Assembly: GCF_002914525.1 (NCBI RefSeq)
Contig: NZ_LODW01000049.1
Location: 1 to 64,000, forward strand
DNA: 64,000 nt
Direction: 5' to 3'
Origin: Rhizobium hidalgonense
Lineage (GTDB): Bacteria > Pseudomonadota > Alphaproteobacteria > Rhizobiales > Rhizobiaceae
In this document: in pieces, positions 7,623 through 15,736 of the stretch
Position numbering within the stretch: the first letter of the stretch is position 1
How the letters are laid out: every line of letters starts with the position of its first letter
The notes under the pieces: model-generated
Told to the model about the DNA's origin: nothing
Seen by the model: the letters and a program-made list of their open reading frames with translations, nothing else
Database searches by the model: none
Position numbers and translations under genes: made by a program

Positions 7623-9473
7623 ATGGGCAAGACGATACGGTTAACGATGGCGCAGGCCGTCGCGCATTTCCTCAAAAAACAGATGACCGTCGTGGACGGC
7701 AAGAAGGTGCCGATCTTCGGCGGCGTCTGGGCGATCTTCGGTCACGGCAACGTCGCCGGCATCGGCGAGGCGCTCTATCAGGTGCGCGGCGAACTGACCA
7801 CCTATCGCGCCCACAATGAACAGGGCATGGCGCATGCCGCGATCGCCTATGCCAAGGCGAATTTCCGCACGCGCTTCATGGCGTGCACGACCTCGATCGG
7901 CCCCGGCGCGCTGAACATGGTAACGGCCGCGGGCGTGGCACACGTCAATCGTATTCCCGTTCTCTTCCTGCCGGGCGACGTCTTCGCCAACCGCGCACCG
8001 GATCCGGTGCTGCAGCAGATCGAGGATTTCGGCGACGGCACGGTTTCGGCCAATGACGCCTTCCGTCCGGTTTCGCGTTATTTCGACCGCATCACCCGCC
8101 CCGAGCAGATCATTTCGGCGCTGAAGCGCGCCATGCAGGTCCTGACCGATCCGCTCGATTGCGGCCCGGTGACCTTGTCGCTCTGCCAGGACGTTCAGGC
8201 TGAAGCCTTCGATTATCCGGTAAGCCTGTTCGATGAAAAAGTCTGGACGACCCGCAGGCCGCAGCCGGATGCGGACGAGCTGGCCAATGCCATCGCGCTG
8301 ATCAAGGCTTCGCAAAAGCCGGTGATCGTTGCCGGCGGCGGTGTGCTCTATTCGCAGGCGACGAAGGAACTTGCCGCCTTTGCCGAGGCCCACGCCATTC
8401 CCGTCGTCGTCACCCAGGCTGGCAAGTCGTCGATCGACGAGACACTCCCGCTGGCGCTCGGCTCGGTTGGCGTCACCGGCACATCGGCGGCGAATGCAAT
8501 CGCCGAAGAGACGGACCTGGTCATTGCCGTCGGCACGCGCTGCCAGGATTTCACCACCGGCTCCTGGTCGCTGTTCAAGAACGACAACCTTAATATGATC
8601 GGCCTCAATATCGCCGCCTATGACGCGGTGAAACACGACAGCCATCCGCTGGTGACTGACGCCCGCGAAGGGCTGAAGGCACTTTCGGCAGGGCTTTCCG
8701 GCTGGAAGGCGCCGGCTGCATTGGCCGAAAAGGCCGCGGCGGAGAAGAAGGTGTGGATGGAGGCCACTGTCAGGGCGATGGCAACGACCAATGCCGCCCT
8801 GCCCTCCGATGCGCAGGTGATTGGTGCGGTGGTGCGTTCGATCGGCGGCGACAACACGACGCTGCTTTGCGCTGCGGGCGGCCTTCCCGGCGAATTGCAC
8901 AAGCTCTGGCCGGCAACGACGCCCGGCACCTATCACATGGAGTACGGCTTTTCCTGCATGGGCTACGAGATCGCCGGCGGGCTCGGCGCCAAGATGGCGC
9001 GTCCGGAACGAGATGTCGTCGTCATGGTCGGCGACGGTTCCTACATGATGATGAATTCCGAGATCGCGACTTCGGTTATGCTCGGCCTCAAGCTCAACAT
9101 CGTCGTACTCGACAATCGCGGCTATGGCTGCATCAACCGGCTGCAGATGGGAACCGGCGGCGCCAACTTCAACAATCTGCTCAAGGACTCCTATCACGAG
9201 GTGATGCCGGAGATCGATTTCCGCGCCCATGCCGAGAGCATGGGGGCGATCGCCGTCAAGGTCGGATCGATCGCCGAACTGGAGCAGGCGATCACTGATT
9301 CGAAGAAAAACGACCGCACCTCGGTCTTCGTCATCGACACCGATCCGCTGATCACGACGGATGCCGGCGGCCACTGGTGGGACGTCGCAGTGCCTGAGGT
9401 CAGCCCGCGCGGCGAGGTCAACAGAGCCCATGAGGCCTATGTCAAAGCGCGCGCTGCTCAGCGCGTCGGTTGA
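7623..9473 (+). CDS. iolD: 3D-(3,5/4)-trihydroxycyclohexane-1,2-dione hydrolase
   Basis: 616-residue thiamine diphosphate enzyme that opens the ring of the inositol-derived dione to 5-deoxy-glucuronate. The N-terminal TPP-binding domain includes the helix YRAHNEQGMAHAAIAYAK with the cofactor-activating glutamate. A central domain follows, and the C-terminal TPP/Mg domain has GDGSYMMMNSEIATS near residue 470. The chosen ATG follows CGGGAGGCCCCG. An upstream in-frame extension to 7566 lies in the palindromic repeat and is rejected. The length matches the family. The next gene is iolE after a 64-bp gap. Confidence 0.96.
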   Translation: MGKTIRLTMAQAVAHFLKKQMTVVDGKKVPIFGGVWAIFGHGNVAGIGEALYQVRGELTTYRAHNEQGMAHAAIAYAKANFRTRFMACTTSIGPGALNMVTAAGVAHVNRIPVLFLPGDVFANRAPDPVLQQIEDFGDGTVSANDAFRPVSRYFDRITRPEQIISALKRAMQVLTDPLDCGPVTLSLCQDVQAEAFDYPVSLFDEKVWTTRRPQPDADELANAIALIKASQKPVIVAGGGVLYSQATKELAAFAEAHAIPVVVTQAGKSSIDETLPLALGSVGVTGTSAANAIAEETDLVIAVGTRCQDFTTGSWSLFKNDNLNMIGLNIAAYDAVKHDSHPLVTDAREGLKALSAGLSGWKAPAALAEKAAAEKKVWMEATVRAMATTNAALPSDAQVIGAVVRSIGGDNTTLLCAAGGLPGELHKLWPATTPGTYHMEYGFSCMGYEIAGGLGAKMARPERDVVVMVGDGSYMMMNSEIATSVMLGLKLNIVVLDNRGYGCINRLQMGTGGANFNNLLKDSYHEVMPEIDFRAHAESMGAIAVKVGSIAELEQAITDSKKNDRTSVFVIDTDPLITTDAGGHWWDVAVPEVSPRGEVNRAHEAYVKARAAQRVG

Positions 9474-9537
9474 TCGATTGCTATGATTTCCGGGGGAGCG
9501 GAAGCGCTCCTCCGCACTATTTTCAAGGAGATTACTG

Positions 9538-10455
9538 ATGAAGGCCAAACTCGGCATGTCGCCCATCGCGTGGTGGAACGACGACCTTCCGGAACTTAGC
9601 GACGATGTATCGCTGGAGGAATGCCTGCGGCAATCGCGCGGCGCCGGTTTCACCGGCATGGAGCAAGGCCGCCGTTTCCCCAGCAATCCCGAGGAGATGC
9701 TGCCTATCCTGCGCGCCGCCGACGTGACGCTGTGCGGCGGCTGGTTCTCGGGCACGCTGGTCAACGAGGAGCTTGCGGCCAACAAGGACCGCATCGCGCC
9801 GATGATCGAGCTATTCAAGGCGGTCAATGCGCCGTGCATCGTCTATGGCGAAGTCGGCCGTTCCATCCAGGGCGACCGCTCCAAGCCGCTCGCCACCAAG
9901 CCGCGCCTTTCCGACGACGAGATGAAGGCCTATGGGCGCCGCGTCACCGAGTTCGGCGAATGGTGCGCCGAACAGGGCATGCCGCTCTCCTATCACCATC
10001 ACATGGCCGCCGTGGTCGAAACCGAGCCGGAACTCGACGCCTTCATGCGCGCTTCGGGCGAAGGCATTCCGCTGCTGCTCGATGCCGGCCATCTCGCCTT
10101 TGCCGGCGGCGACGTGCTGCGAGCCATCGACAATCACCACGCCCGCATCAACCATGTTCACGTCAAGGACATCCGCAAGGCTGTCGTTGACGGGCTTGAC
10201 CGCAGCCGGCAGTCCTTCCTCGACGCGGTGGCGCTCGGCGCCTTCACCGTGCCAGGCGACGGCTCGCTTGATTTCGGCGCCATCGTCCAACGGCTCGCCG
10301 ATCACGGCTATGAAGGCTGGTTCGTCGTCGAAGCCGAACAGGATCCACGCAAGGCGCCGCCGCAGAAAATGGCCGAGATCGGCCATGCGGAATTGATGCG
10401 CGTGATGACGGCGGCGGGATACAGCGTGGAAACCGAAGGCTTTCCGAAGGGATAA
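9538..10455 (+). CDS. iolE: Inosose dehydratase (2-keto-myo-inositol dehydratase)
   Basis: 305-residue TIM-barrel protein of the xylose isomerase-like superfamily that removes water from 2-keto-myo-inositol, the step before IolD. The motif MSPIAWWNDDLPEL at the N-terminus is characteristic of IolE. Metal-binding segments appear in order: the YHHHMAAVVETE region near 152, LLDAGH near 180, NHVHVKD near 204 and VVEAEQDP near 264. The ATG follows AAGGAGATTACTG. A large palindromic repeat separates it from iolB, so iolB expression may be set apart at the RNA level. Confidence 0.95.
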   Translation: MKAKLGMSPIAWWNDDLPELSDDVSLEECLRQSRGAGFTGMEQGRRFPSNPEEMLPILRAADVTLCGGWFSGTLVNEELAANKDRIAPMIELFKAVNAPCIVYGEVGRSIQGDRSKPLATKPRLSDDEMKAYGRRVTEFGEWCAEQGMPLSYHHHMAAVVETEPELDAFMRASGEGIPLLLDAGHLAFAGGDVLRAIDNHHARINHVHVKDIRKAVVDGLDRSRQSFLDAVALGAFTVPGDGSLDFGAIVQRLADHGYEGWFVVEAEQDPRKAPPQKMAEIGHAELMRVMTAAGYSVETEGFPKG

Positions 10456-10489
10456 GGGAGAGGCCTTGCGGGACTGCTGGAGCAAGTTG

Positions 10490-10602
10490 TCCCCTCATCC
10501 GCCCTCCGGGCACCTTCTCCCCCAGGGGAGAAGGGGAAAAGAGACGGCGCGGCATATCCCTTCTCCCCTCGGGGAGAAGGTGGCGGCAGCCGGACGAGGG
10601 GG
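10490..10602. repeat. Mosaic palindromic element between iolE and iolB
   Basis: About 113 bp with imperfect outer arms (TCATCCGCCCTCCGGGCACC paired with a GGTGGCGGCAGCCGGACGAG-type arm). Inner copies of CCTTCTCCCC and GGGGAGAAGG can form further stems. The layout is that of the RIME-type intergenic elements of Rhizobiaceae; the family assignment is from memory of their form. It ends 32 nt before the iolB start and leaves the iolB ribosome binding site free. Confidence 0.7.
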
Positions 10603-10634
10603 CCGCGCCCACTAACTTACGAGGAGAATCACCA

Positions 10635-11432
10635 ATGCCAAACCTCAAGGTGAAACCATCCGGCACGCATGGCCGTGTCACCCATGTCACCCCTGAGAAT
10701 GCCGGCTGGACCTATGTCGGTTTCGATCTGCATCGGATGAAACCGGGCGAGACGGTTTCGGGAGAGACCGGCGATCGGGAAGTCTGCCTCGTTTGGGTGA
10801 CCGGCAAGGGCAAGGCCTCGGCCGGCACAAAGGATTTCGGCACGCTCGGCGGCCGCATGAGCCCGTTCGAGGGCGCGCCGCATTCGCTCTACATCCCGAT
10901 GGAATCGACGTGGTCGGTGACGGCGGAAACCGATCTGGAACTCGCCGTCTGCTCGGCGCCCGGCGGCGGCACCTACCAGGCCAAGGAAATTCCGCCCGGC
11001 ACGCATCCGCAGGTCACGCGCGGCAAGGGCACAAATGTGCGCTACGTCAATAATATCATGCCGGAGGACGACAGCTCGGCGCATTCGCTGCTTGTCGTCG
11101 AGGTGATCACGCCGGGTGGCCATACCTCCTCCTATCCGCCGCACAAACACGACCAGGACGACCTGCCGAACGAGAGCTTCCTGGAAGAGACCTATTACCA
11201 TCGCCTCAACCCGCCGCAGGGCTTCGGTTTCCAGCGCGTCTACACCGACGATCGATCGCTCGACGAAGCGATGGCGGTCGAGGACGGCGACGTGACGCTG
11301 GTGCCGAAGGGCTATCACCCCTGCGCCGCAACTCACGGCTACGATCTCTATTATCTCAACGTCATGGCCGGGCCGAAGCGGATCTGGAAATTCCACAATG
11401 CCGTTGAGCACGAGTGGCTGATTAAGGCGTGA
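10635..11432 (+). CDS. iolB: 5-deoxy-glucuronate isomerase
   Basis: 265-residue double-cupin enzyme that isomerises 5-deoxy-glucuronate to 2-deoxy-5-keto-gluconate, the IolC substrate. The metal-binding cupin motif is in the second half (SSYPPHKHDQDDLPNES near residue 168, followed by EETYYHR), and a further conserved stretch VPKGYHPCAATHG is near 225. The start has GAGGAGAATCACCA upstream. It is the last gene of the iol run here. IolG- and IolA-type genes are not in the window, so inositol oxidation and the final semialdehyde step rely on IolY or on genes elsewhere. Confidence 0.95.
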   Translation: MPNLKVKPSGTHGRVTHVTPENAGWTYVGFDLHRMKPGETVSGETGDREVCLVWVTGKGKASAGTKDFGTLGGRMSPFEGAPHSLYIPMESTWSVTAETDLELAVCSAPGGGTYQAKEIPPGTHPQVTRGKGTNVRYVNNIMPEDDSSAHSLLVVEVITPGGHTSSYPPHKHDQDDLPNESFLEETYYHRLNPPQGFGFQRVYTDDRSLDEAMAVEDGDVTLVPKGYHPCAATHGYDLYYLNVMAGPKRIWKFHNAVEHEWLIKA

Positions 11433-11490
11433 GGGATACCGCAGATCGCTAAATAATCTGACAGCGCCCAGCCGCCGGTGATGGTTCACT

Positions 11491-11516
11491 GCCTCCATCC
11501 AAACAAGGATGGAGGC
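11491..11516 (+). promoter_or_regulatory. Hairpin burying the ribosome binding site of the DUF1127 gene
   Basis: Ten perfect base pairs, GCCTCCATCC-AAACAA-GGATGGAGGC. The right arm contains the GGAGG Shine-Dalgarno sequence (11511-11515), which sits exactly 6 nt before the ATG at 11522. In RNA the ribosome binding site would be fully paired, so translation should depend on melting or on a trans-acting factor. Confidence 0.7.
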
Positions 11517-11521
11517 TCATC

Positions 11522-11749
11522 ATGCATAGCTCGAACTTCACGATACCGGCCCGCAACACCCGCTCTTCGCGTCCTATGCGGCCCGGCCTGCTTCATGCAA
11601 CAGTCACGGCAGTCCGCTGGCTGGCGCGCAAGATCGACGAACGGCGCAACTGCAATGCGCTGATGGAACTCTCCGACGAGCAATTGAAGGATATCGGCCT
11701 TTCCAGGGGGCAGACAGAAAGCGACGTTCACGTCTATAGTCGCTACTGA
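11522..11749 (+). CDS. DUF1127 (YjiS-like) small protein
   Basis: 75 residues with an Arg-rich C-terminal half matching DUF1127: a WLARKIDERRN lead-in, then ALMELSDEQLKDIGLSRGQ (about residues 49-67). Such proteins are abundant in alphaproteobacteria and often stress-induced. Some are reported to bind RNA or affect phosphate and carbon metabolism; no function is assigned here. The start is fixed by GGAGG 6 nt upstream, which is sequestered in a strong hairpin. A second hairpin follows the gene. Confidence 0.88.
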   Translation: MHSSNFTIPARNTRSSRPMRPGLLHATVTAVRWLARKIDERRNCNALMELSDEQLKDIGLSRGQTESDVHVYSRY

Positions 11750-11778
11750 AATACAGGCATCAGTTGTGATATTGTGCC

Positions 11779-11800
11779 CAGGCCGCCTTGTGGCGGCCTG
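11779..11800 (+). terminator. Hairpin after the DUF1127 gene
   Basis: Perfect 9-bp stem CAGGCCGCC-TTGT-GGCGGCCTG between the DUF1127 stop and the AraC start. There is no T run, so it is either a partial terminator or a stabilising 3' structure. It ends 17 nt before the AraC ATG. Confidence 0.5.
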
Positions 11801-11817
11801 TGTGACCGGGACATGAG

Positions 11818-12570
11818 ATGTCGCAGTTTTCAACAGCACCGCTCCTGAAAACGAAGATGGTCACCATTCGTGATATCGTCTGCAACGGCGCGTGCCGCCA
11901 TAAGAGCGACGAGGAATGCGCCCACAAGACGAGCCTCGTCTATCCCCATCGCGGTGTCTTCATGCGGCATGTCGGCCGCAACGACACGGTGGCCGAAGCC
12001 AATCAGGTGCTGTTTTTCAATGCCGGCCAGAGCTATCGCATCAGCCATCCGATTGAGGGCGGCGATGCCTGCATCGACCTGGCGATCGACGAGGCCATGC
12101 TCGAAGAGCTCGCACCGAAGGAGCAGGTGCAGGCCGGCCCGGCTTTTTCCTTCCGCCGCCAGCGCCGGCGGATCGATCCGCGGGCACAGGCCCTGGTCGC
12201 TTTGCTGCGTCACGGTCTCAGCCGCAACATCGCCGAGACGCTGGAGGTAGAAACACTGGCGCTGACGCTGGTGCTGTCCTCCGATCTTACCCGGCGCTGG
12301 ACACTTGCGGAAATCGCCTCCGAGGTCGGCGTCTCACCCGTCTATCTCACCCAGGTTTTCCAACAGGTCGAGGCCACACCGCTTTACCGCTACCAGCTCA
12401 GGCTACGACTTGCCCGCGCCCTCGACCTGCTCGGCCAGTACGAGGATCTGACGGCGCTCGGCCTCGATCTCGGCTTTTCCAGCCACAGCCATTTCAGCGC
12501 CTCCTTCAAGCAGGCCTTCGGGCAAAGCCCGGGCGAATTTCAGCGCGCGGCGCAGCTGCGGCGAAGATGA
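11818..12570 (+). CDS. AraC-family transcriptional regulator with Cys/His-rich N-terminus
   Basis: 250 residues. The C-terminal third (about 155-245) is a double helix-turn-helix AraC domain: LAEIASEVGVSPVYLTQVFQ, then LDLGFSSHSHFSASFKQAFG. The N-terminal half resembles a small cupin-like sensing domain. Residues 22-36 carry C22, C26, C34, H28 and H36 (VCNGACRHKSDEECAHK), a spacing that could bind a metal or respond to oxidants. A 53-residue Cys-rich protein follows 96 bp downstream. The ligand and targets are unknown. If the ATG at codon 14 were used, the cysteines would still be retained. Confidence 0.9.
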   Translation: MSQFSTAPLLKTKMVTIRDIVCNGACRHKSDEECAHKTSLVYPHRGVFMRHVGRNDTVAEANQVLFFNAGQSYRISHPIEGGDACIDLAIDEAMLEELAPKEQVQAGPAFSFRRQRRRIDPRAQALVALLRHGLSRNIAETLEVETLALTLVLSSDLTRRWTLAEIASEVGVSPVYLTQVFQQVEATPLYRYQLRLRLARALDLLGQYEDLTALGLDLGFSSHSHFSASFKQAFGQSPGEFQRAAQLRRR

Positions 12571-12666
12571 AGATCGATCGCTAAAGATTTCGACAGCGGC
12601 AATGCGGTCTTCGATGATCTTATCAGCCTGTCCCGATCCGGGGACGATCAATCGGAGGATCATCTG

Positions 12667-12828
12667 ATGAAGAAGACGACGTGCGCTGCCTGCGACTGCG
12701 AACTCGGCGCGGAAACCATCACCGTCAAGCTCGGCGGCAAGACCGTCGAGGTCTGCTGCCAGGAATGCGCCGAGGCGCTGGACGAGGCAGAAGCCGCAAC
12801 AGCGGCTGCTGCAACTGGCAAGGAATAG
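12667..12828 (+). CDS. Small Cys-rich, putative metal-binding protein
   Basis: 53 residues starting after CGGAGGATCATCTG. The cysteines form two clusters, C6-x2-C9-x-C11 and C30-C31-x2-C34, joined by a short beta-rich segment (ITVKLGGKTVEV). This is the size and spacing of YHS/TRASH-like treble-clef metal-binding peptides. The tail is acidic then Ala-rich. It follows the Cys-rich AraC regulator on the same strand, so the two may form a metal or redox response unit; this is inference. No longer homologue is suggested by its context. Confidence 0.75.
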   Translation: MKKTTCAACDCELGAETITVKLGGKTVEVCCQECAEALDEAEAATAAAATGKE

Positions 12829-12867
12829 GGCATATCAGGCAAAAGCCGCGCTGGAGAGCACGGCTTT

Positions 12868-14235
12868 TCAAACGGGCAGAAGCCCGTAGCGCCAACCGCG
12901 GCGTTTGGCGTTCTGCGACAGCACCAGCAAGGCAAGGAGGACCATGCCTGCCTCGGCAAAGACCGGTACCATCCAGATCCCCTGCTCGCCGAAGACGAAG
13001 GGCAGCAGGAAGGTGAGCGGCAGGGTGAGCAGATAAGGCCGTGACAGGCCGAAGATCGCCGCGCGCGGCGCGTCGCCGATCGCCTGGAAATAAGACGACA
13101 GGATCAGCATCTGCCCGAAGAGGAAATAGGCGCCGATCGTCCAGGGCAGAATGCGCGTGACCTCGGCTGCAATGGCGGGGTCGGCGACGAAGACGGCGCC
13201 GAGGCGGCCGGACATGAGCTCGACGGCGATCTCCACCAGGGTGCAATAGACGAGTGCTGCGAGCATGGCGATCTGAAGGCTGCGGCCGACGCGGAGGCCG
13301 AGGCCGGCGCCGTGATTGTTGCCGGCGATCGTCTGCAGGGCGATGCTGAGTCCAAGCAGCGGCAGATAGGTGAAGGTCATGATCCGGGTGATGATGCCGT
13401 AGGCGGCAACCGTCGCCGCATAATCAGACATACTCCAGAGCGAAACGTTGATCAGAATGGCGGCGGATGCCAGCGATATGCCGATGAAGCCGAGGCTCAT
13501 GGGCGCGCCGAAGGCGACGATGCCGCGCCATTCGGCAAAAGCCAATCCTCGTAAAGGCCTGAGCGCCGCCGGGCGGCGCCAGCGATAGATAAGTACCGCT
13601 GCGAGACAGACGAATTGCGATGCGATGGAGCCGGCAGCCGAACCGAGCACGCCCCAATGAATCACCGCCATGAACAGCCAGTTGGCGAAGATGTTCAGCA
13701 GCGAGGCCGACAGCGTCACCAGCGTCATGAAACCGATCTTGCCTTCGCAGCGCAACCCGTCGAGATGCAGCGACAGGAAGAAGCTGACGGGTGCAAAGGC
13801 GATCATCGCGCCCATGAACAACTTCGCGCCATCGGCCACCGCGGCGTTGCCGGCAGCACCGGCATCGATGATCTGCCGGCCGGCGGCCCAGTAGAGCATC
13901 TTCAGGATCAGGGTGACGGCCAGCGCCAGCATTTGGGCGCCGGCAAATAGTCTGGCCGCGCCCTGGCGATCGCCCGCGCCAAGCCGGCGGGCGAGGATGC
14001 TCGCCATGCCGTTCGAAACGAGCGATTGCAGGGCGACCAGCAGCATCAGCCCCGGGAAAATCAGGCTGACAGCCGAAAGCGCATCGGGGCCGACATAAGC
14101 GCCGAGAAAATAGGCGTCGACCACGGTGAAGAGACCGTTGACGGTGGTGATCGCGACGATCGGCGCCGCCGTTTTGATGAAGACGCCCGGCAGCCAGCCG
14201 GTAAGAAAGGCGTTGCCTTTAGAAAGATTGGTCAT
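12868..14235 (-). CDS. MATE-family efflux transporter
   Basis: 455 residues with about 12 hydrophobic segments in two related halves, as in multidrug and toxin extrusion proteins that export cationic compounds in exchange for Na+ or H+. The first half begins AAPIVAITTVNGLFTVVDAYFLGAYVG, and the second repeats the pattern near FGAPMSLGFIGISLASAAIL. An in-frame ATG 48 nt upstream lacks a ribosome binding site, so the internal ATG before TNLSKGNAFLTG is preferred. It is convergent with the upstream AraC/Cys-rich pair. The substrate cannot be told. Confidence 0.9.
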   Translation of the reverse strand: MTNLSKGNAFLTGWLPGVFIKTAAPIVAITTVNGLFTVVDAYFLGAYVGPDALSAVSLIFPGLMLLVALQSLVSNGMASILARRLGAGDRQGAARLFAGAQMLALAVTLILKMLYWAAGRQIIDAGAAGNAAVADGAKLFMGAMIAFAPVSFFLSLHLDGLRCEGKIGFMTLVTLSASLLNIFANWLFMAVIHWGVLGSAAGSIASQFVCLAAVLIYRWRRPAALRPLRGLAFAEWRGIVAFGAPMSLGFIGISLASAAILINVSLWSMSDYAATVAAYGIITRIMTFTYLPLLGLSIALQTIAGNNHGAGLGLRVGRSLQIAMLAALVYCTLVEIAVELMSGRLGAVFVADPAIAAEVTRILPWTIGAYFLFGQMLILSSYFQAIGDAPRAAIFGLSRPYLLTLPLTFLLPFVFGEQGIWMVPVFAEAGMVLLALLVLSQNAKRRGWRYGLLPV

Positions 14236-14316
14236 GGAGAATCCGTGTGATATCGAGCGCGGTCCGATCCGGCTTGAAATCATGCGGATACGGATGGTCT
14301 CGAAAAAAAGGAAAAA

Positions 14317-14757
14317 TTAGAGATCGAGCACCAGATGCGGCACGCCGTTCGAAGTCTTCCTTGGCGAGACGCCGTCGGCGTCGATCTGGGCGTTCACACG
14401 CCGGCGAAAGGCCGAAAAGCTCTCGAAGGTCACGACATCCACCGGCTCGTCGAAATGGATGGTGATCCTGTGGAGTTCGCCTCCCGGCAAGGCCGAGAGC
14501 GCCAGGATTTCACCGGTGAATGGCTGATTGAGATAGCGGCCACGAATATGCGCGCCGACGAAGAGCGGCGTCTTCGCAGCCGCATTGGGTTTTGCAGCCA
14601 GCGCCGCCAGCGTGTTCCAATCACGCGCGCCGTGCTGGCGAGCAATCATTTCCAGGGCCGCACTGTGGGTCAGCGCGGTGCCGCGATCGTGCATCGCCTG
14701 GCGCAAGCGCTTGGCTTGGGCCTTCAATTCGTCAATGGCAGGATAGGTCGTCGTCAT
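14317..14757 (-). CDS. Glyoxalase-related N-terminal-domain protein
   Basis: 146 residues. The first 55 residues (DELKAQAKRLRQAMHDRGTALTHSAALEMIARQHGARDWNTLAAL) match the small helical domain often found at the start of glyoxalase-superfamily proteins in alphaproteobacteria. The rest is a beta-rich segment of unknown function with the FTGEILALSALPGGE and VVTFESFSAFRRRVNAQIDA stretches. The start at MTTTYPAIDELK is chosen because the longer form adds an unrelated basic extension. The gene is 81 bp upstream of the MATE gene on the same strand and may share its transcript. Confidence 0.7.
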   Translation of the reverse strand: MTTTYPAIDELKAQAKRLRQAMHDRGTALTHSAALEMIARQHGARDWNTLAALAAKPNAAAKTPLFVGAHIRGRYLNQPFTGEILALSALPGGELHRITIHFDEPVDVVTFESFSAFRRRVNAQIDADGVSPRKTSNGVPHLVLDL

Positions 14758-15110
14758 GGAGTGAGCCTTCGCAAGGCATGCTCTTCGACTGTGGATGGGA
14801 GCTCGCATTGCCGCCAGTCAGCATGCACAAGGGCCGTGACCATGATCGCGAGGACTTCACCATGGATTTTCATCCGCGAGCGGCCGGTGCCTCGAACCGG
14901 CCCTTGTATGCGCGAACGTCGCCGACATGTCAAGAATGGCGCATGTGCGCTGAGGAGTGAGCAGATTTGGAGCAAATCTGCACGAAATCGGTGCGATTTT
15001 CCCGCAGCTTTTGCCGACGGCTTCAATCTTAACGATGCTCTTCAGCAATCGTCAGCACTCTTGCGTTATTCTCCTGTCGTACAATGAGCGGAGGCTAAAG
15101 GGCCTTTCAG
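14758..15110. other. Intergenic region before the first PilZ-like gene
   Basis: No convincing gene. It must hold the promoters of the divergent glyoxalase-related and PilZ-like genes. The stretch 14989-15008 (CGGTGCGATTTTCCCGCAGC) resembles, in inverted orientation, a stretch upstream of the second PilZ-like gene near 17205-17225. The likeness is weak. Confidence 0.4.
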
Positions 15111-15443
15111 ATGCACCTCGACACAGAACACCCCAAGCCGGAACGTGCTTACAGAGAATTCAATCTCGATAGGCCGGGCAACATCATCTTCGTCGGCCAT
15201 CACCTCAGCACCGGAACGCAGGTGCGCTGCCTGATCCGCACGATCACGCTCGCCGGCGCATTGCTCGAAGTGAGCCCGAACCTGGAAATGCCGAGCCATT
15301 TCTTCCTCGAAATCCTCGGCATCCATGACGAGATCGGCTCGACGGTGGTCAAGCGCGAAGGCGAATGGGTCACGGTCAGCTTCAACATGCTGCTCAATCC
15401 GGAATTCCTGCACCACGTGCTGCGGCTGAGCTTCGAAAGCTGA
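15111..15443 (+). CDS. PilZ-like domain protein, single domain
   Basis: 110 residues, just the size of one PilZ domain, a fold that often binds cyclic di-GMP or derives from one that does. The pattern RCLIRTITLAGALLEVSP, then FFLEILGIHDEIGSTVVKREGEWVTVSF, follows the beta-barrel order of the family. The canonical RxxxR and (D/N)xSxxG signature is degenerate: SPGG or SxGG is replaced by TLAGALLEV. It may therefore not bind the nucleotide. A second, longer PilZ-like gene lies 2 kb downstream. Neither is next to a cyclase or phosphodiesterase gene. Confidence 0.65.
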   Translation: MHLDTEHPKPERAYREFNLDRPGNIIFVGHHLSTGTQVRCLIRTITLAGALLEVSPNLEMPSHFFLEILGIHDEIGSTVVKREGEWVTVSFNMLLNPEFLHHVLRLSFES

Positions 15444-15648
15444 GACTTTTTTCCGCCCGCGATTTACCGGGACGTAGCGCCTTTTTCTCCCCGCCCCGTC
15501 TTGCCGAGAGACGCGCGATGGCGGAAGCGGCCCAGAGCAATCCGCGCCATTCCGGCCCCTCGAGCGGGTCGGCGAAAGGATCGCGGCGCACCCGCCTGTT
15601 ATAGATTTGCAATTCGTTGAAGAGAACAACCCAGTTGAGAAGCATTGC
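15394..15648 (-). CDS. Small uncharacterised ORF, uncertain
   Basis: 84 residues beginning MLLNWVVLFNELQIYNRRV, with a strong GGAGG 8 nt upstream of the ATG. The first half contains DPFADPLEGPEWRGLLWAAS; the second half is basic and low in complexity. It overlaps the 3' end of the PilZ-like gene by 50 bp on the other strand. The good ribosome binding site and position divergent from the LysR gene favour a real gene, while the tail looks random. No family is recognised. Confidence 0.38.
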   Translation of the reverse strand, partial: AMLLNWVVLFNELQIYNRRVRRDPFADPLEGPEWRGLLWAASAIARLSARRGGEKKALRPGKSRAEKSLSFRSSAAARGAGIPD

Positions 15649-15736
15649 TTCATCCTCCATCTATTGGCTCGAGCACTGGAACTAAGCCTTCGCGCCCTTC
15701 CGATGTAGAGGCGCTGGGGAAAGGGGGTTTTCATCC

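Noticed and set aside
7641-9839. 732-codon open frame on the minus strand across iolD and iolE
   Set aside because: It is antisense to two clearly conserved genes, is rich in Arg/His/Asp low-order sequence typical of the complementary frame of high-GC genes, and has no family motif.
12573-12597. Minus-strand TGTCGAA followed 16 nt later by CTTC, resembling the ECF42-type promoter
   Set aside because: The -10 element does not match CGWC, and no suitable gene starts downstream on that strand.
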